In this document: positions 13,291 through 14,362 of the stretch, piece by piece | Position numbering within the stretch: the first letter of the stretch is position 1 | Layout: each line of letters starts with the position of its first letter | NCBI RefSeq assembly: GCF_004138495.1 | Contig: NZ_ML142855.1 | Coordinates: 174,210-188,571 of the forward strand | DNA: 14,362 nucleotides | Reading direction: 5' to 3' | DNA from: Phytoactinopolyspora endophytica | GTDB lineage: Bacteria; Actinomycetota; Actinomycetes; Jiangellales; Jiangellaceae | Notes under the pieces: generated by a model | Told to the model about the DNA's origin: nothing | Database searches by the model: none | What the model saw: only the letters and a program-made list of their open reading frames with translations | Position numbers and translations under genes: made by a program

Positions 13291-14362
13291 AGAGGGGCGT
13301 ACCTCGTTGCTTGGCTGGCTTTCCGTGCCGGGGCCGCTCATGGTGTGGGCCGTCACAGTGAACGTGTATGGCTCGCCCGGCGTCAGGTCGGGCACGGAGA
13401 CTTCGGTGGTGTCTTCGTCGACGGTCACCGAGTCCAGCGGCTCGCCGGCGCGGTACGGCGTCACGACATACCCGGTGATGGGTGTGCCACCGTCGAACTC
13501 CGGTGGTGTCCAGGACACGGTGGCCGACCCGGTGCCGGCCTGGGCAGCCACCTCTCGCGGTGGCCCGGGCGTATCGGGTAGGGCGTAGACCTCGAACTCC
13601 GAGAGTCCGTTGTTGGGGCCGGTACCGCCTTCGACCTGGAAGCGCACCGAGTCGAATGTCTTCATGTCGAACGTGACCGTCTTGGCGGAACCATTCGTAG
13701 GGACGTCGCTGACCTCGACGGAGCTGCCGTCGCTGAAGGTGAGCGTCCCGCCGTTGACGTCGTCGACACCTGCCCGGTCGTAGAGCACGATCCGGTCCGC
13801 CTGGACCGGATCCTCCCAGTCCAGCTGAATCCAGGGATTCTGTTCTCCGGCGGAGGCCCAGTCTCCGGCATCGGGACTCCCGATCACGCCGTCGACAGCT
13901 TTCTCGGCGGAGTATCCGGAGCTGTGCTCCGACGATGCGGCAGCCGTGACACCTGGCCACCGGGCCGCGTTGCCACGCAGCAGGTCGGGGTCCAGCGTGA
14001 CGTCGACCTGCTGCGTCGACGTGACCTGGCCGCTGTCGGCGGCGGTCGCGGTCACGAGGACTTCGCCGCCACGGTGATTCACGGTCAAGATACCGTCCGG
14101 GTCGATGGTTGCCTTCTTCGTCGGCGAACCGTCCGGTTCGGTCACGGACCAGAAGACCTCCTTGAGGGTTGTGTCGTCGGGCGTCACCTGCCCGTCGTAA
14201 CTGACCGAGCCGTACGGCTCGACTATCCGTTCTGGTCCGGAGATCTCGATATCGGCGGCGAGGACCGGCTCGTTGCCTTCGGAACCTGACTCCGACGGTG
14301 GGAGCTCGTCGACGCCCCAGTCCTTGTTCGGCTCGGGGCCCATCCACAGCTCCAGGGTGCCG
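13273..14362 (-). CDS. C-terminal part of a secreted multidomain glycoside hydrolase, probably GH92 (5' end outside window)
   Basis: The frame is open to the right edge and codes for 362 residues. The first segment, GTLELWMGPEPNKDWG then VDELPPS, resembles the end of GH92 alpha-mannosidase catalytic domains (a GG-T-L-x-F-x-M-G-x-x-P-N-x-x-W-G pattern). Next come a bacterial Ig-like domain (about residues 37-122, with IDPDGILTVNHRGGEVLVTA), a discoidin/F5-8 type C-like carbohydrate-binding domain (about 130-260, AEKAVDG...WIQLDWEDPVQADRIVLYDR) and a fibronectin type III domain (about 265-355, PPREVAAQAGTGSATVSWTPP...SNEV). The architecture implies an exported enzyme acting on polymeric or host glycans. 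The protein ends right after the Fn3 domain in HDHEQ, coded by one arm of the palindrome. The GH92 label depends on about 20 residues; the accessory domains are clearer. Confidence 0.75.
   Translation of the reverse strand, partial: GTLELWMGPEPNKDWGVDELPPSESGSEGNEPVLAADIEISGPERIVEPYGSVSYDGQVTPDDTTLKEVFWSVTEPDGSPTKKATIDPDGILTVNHRGGEVLVTATAADSGQVTSTQQVDVTLDPDLLRGNAARWPGVTAAASSEHSSGYSAEKAVDGVIGSPDAGDWASAGEQNPWIQLDWEDPVQADRIVLYDRAGVDDVNGGTLTFSDGSSVEVSDVPTNGSAKTVTFDMKTFDSVRFQVEGGTGPNNGLSEFEVYALPDTPGPPREVAAQAGTGSATVSWTPPEFDGGTPITGYVVTPYRAGEPLDSVTVDEDTTEVSVPDLTPGEPYTFTVTAHTMSGPGTESQPSNEVRPSHDHEQ

Noticed and set aside
1..14362. tRNA/rRNA genes, CRISPR arrays, insertion sequences, prophage or integrase genes
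   Set aside because: No cloverleaf-like segments, regularly spaced repeats or transposase/integrase motifs were recognised by eye; covariance and profile searches were not possible here.

Overview
The window is high-GC DNA with GTG starts, many apparent 4-bp ATGA overlaps, few T-tailed terminators, and protein families typical of Actinomycetota: a DUF3516 helicase, an MMPL exporter, a siderophore-interacting protein, a DUF3995 protein, an ECF sigma factor and a secreted multidomain glycosidase. The content is compatible with a filamentous or soil actinomycete of the Jiangellales or a related order, but the genus is inferred, not shown. No rRNA, tRNA, CRISPR array, integrase or transposase was recognised.

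Layout. Positions 1-102 hold the 3' end of a plus-strand gene, probably a LacI-family repressor. It converges on a minus-strand pair, a Uma2-type nuclease followed by a chloramphenicol-phosphotransferase-like kinase, with a 10-bp stem between them. Next, still on the minus strand, is an MMPL/RND-type transporter, then a 320-bp spacer. The minus-strand block 3953-8636 reads GSDH-type sugar dehydrogenase lipoprotein, siderophore-interacting protein, DUF3516 helicase; the last two overlap by ATGA and a partial iron-box half-site lies at the siderophore gene's start. Around 8637-8755 transcription diverges. The plus strand then carries a D-2-hydroxyacid dehydrogenase, a compact three-gene unit (DUF3995 membrane protein, ECF sigma factor, SRPBCC protein), a 490-bp region without a confident gene, a BNR/Asp-box beta-propeller protein and a small cupin. 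From the right edge a minus-strand gene encodes the C-terminal part of a probable GH92 glycosidase with Ig-like, discoidin-like and fibronectin type III modules. Its last six codons, stop included, lie inside a 23-bp perfect inverted repeat.

How they may work together. Most of the window looks like ordinary chromosomal gene content rather than one island. The parts most likely to act together are the DUF3995/sigma/SRPBCC unit, which has a plausible ECF-type promoter in front but no recognisable anti-sigma factor; the Uma2/kinase pair, which shares a start/stop overlap and one good promoter; and the siderophore protein with its translationally coupled helicase. Several genes have a -10-like hexamer placed only 6-8 bases before the start codon, suggesting leaderless mRNAs, as is common in actinobacteria. 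No clearly new defence or biosynthetic system is visible; the best leads are the sigma unit, the Uma2/kinase pair, and the 13.2-kb palindrome.
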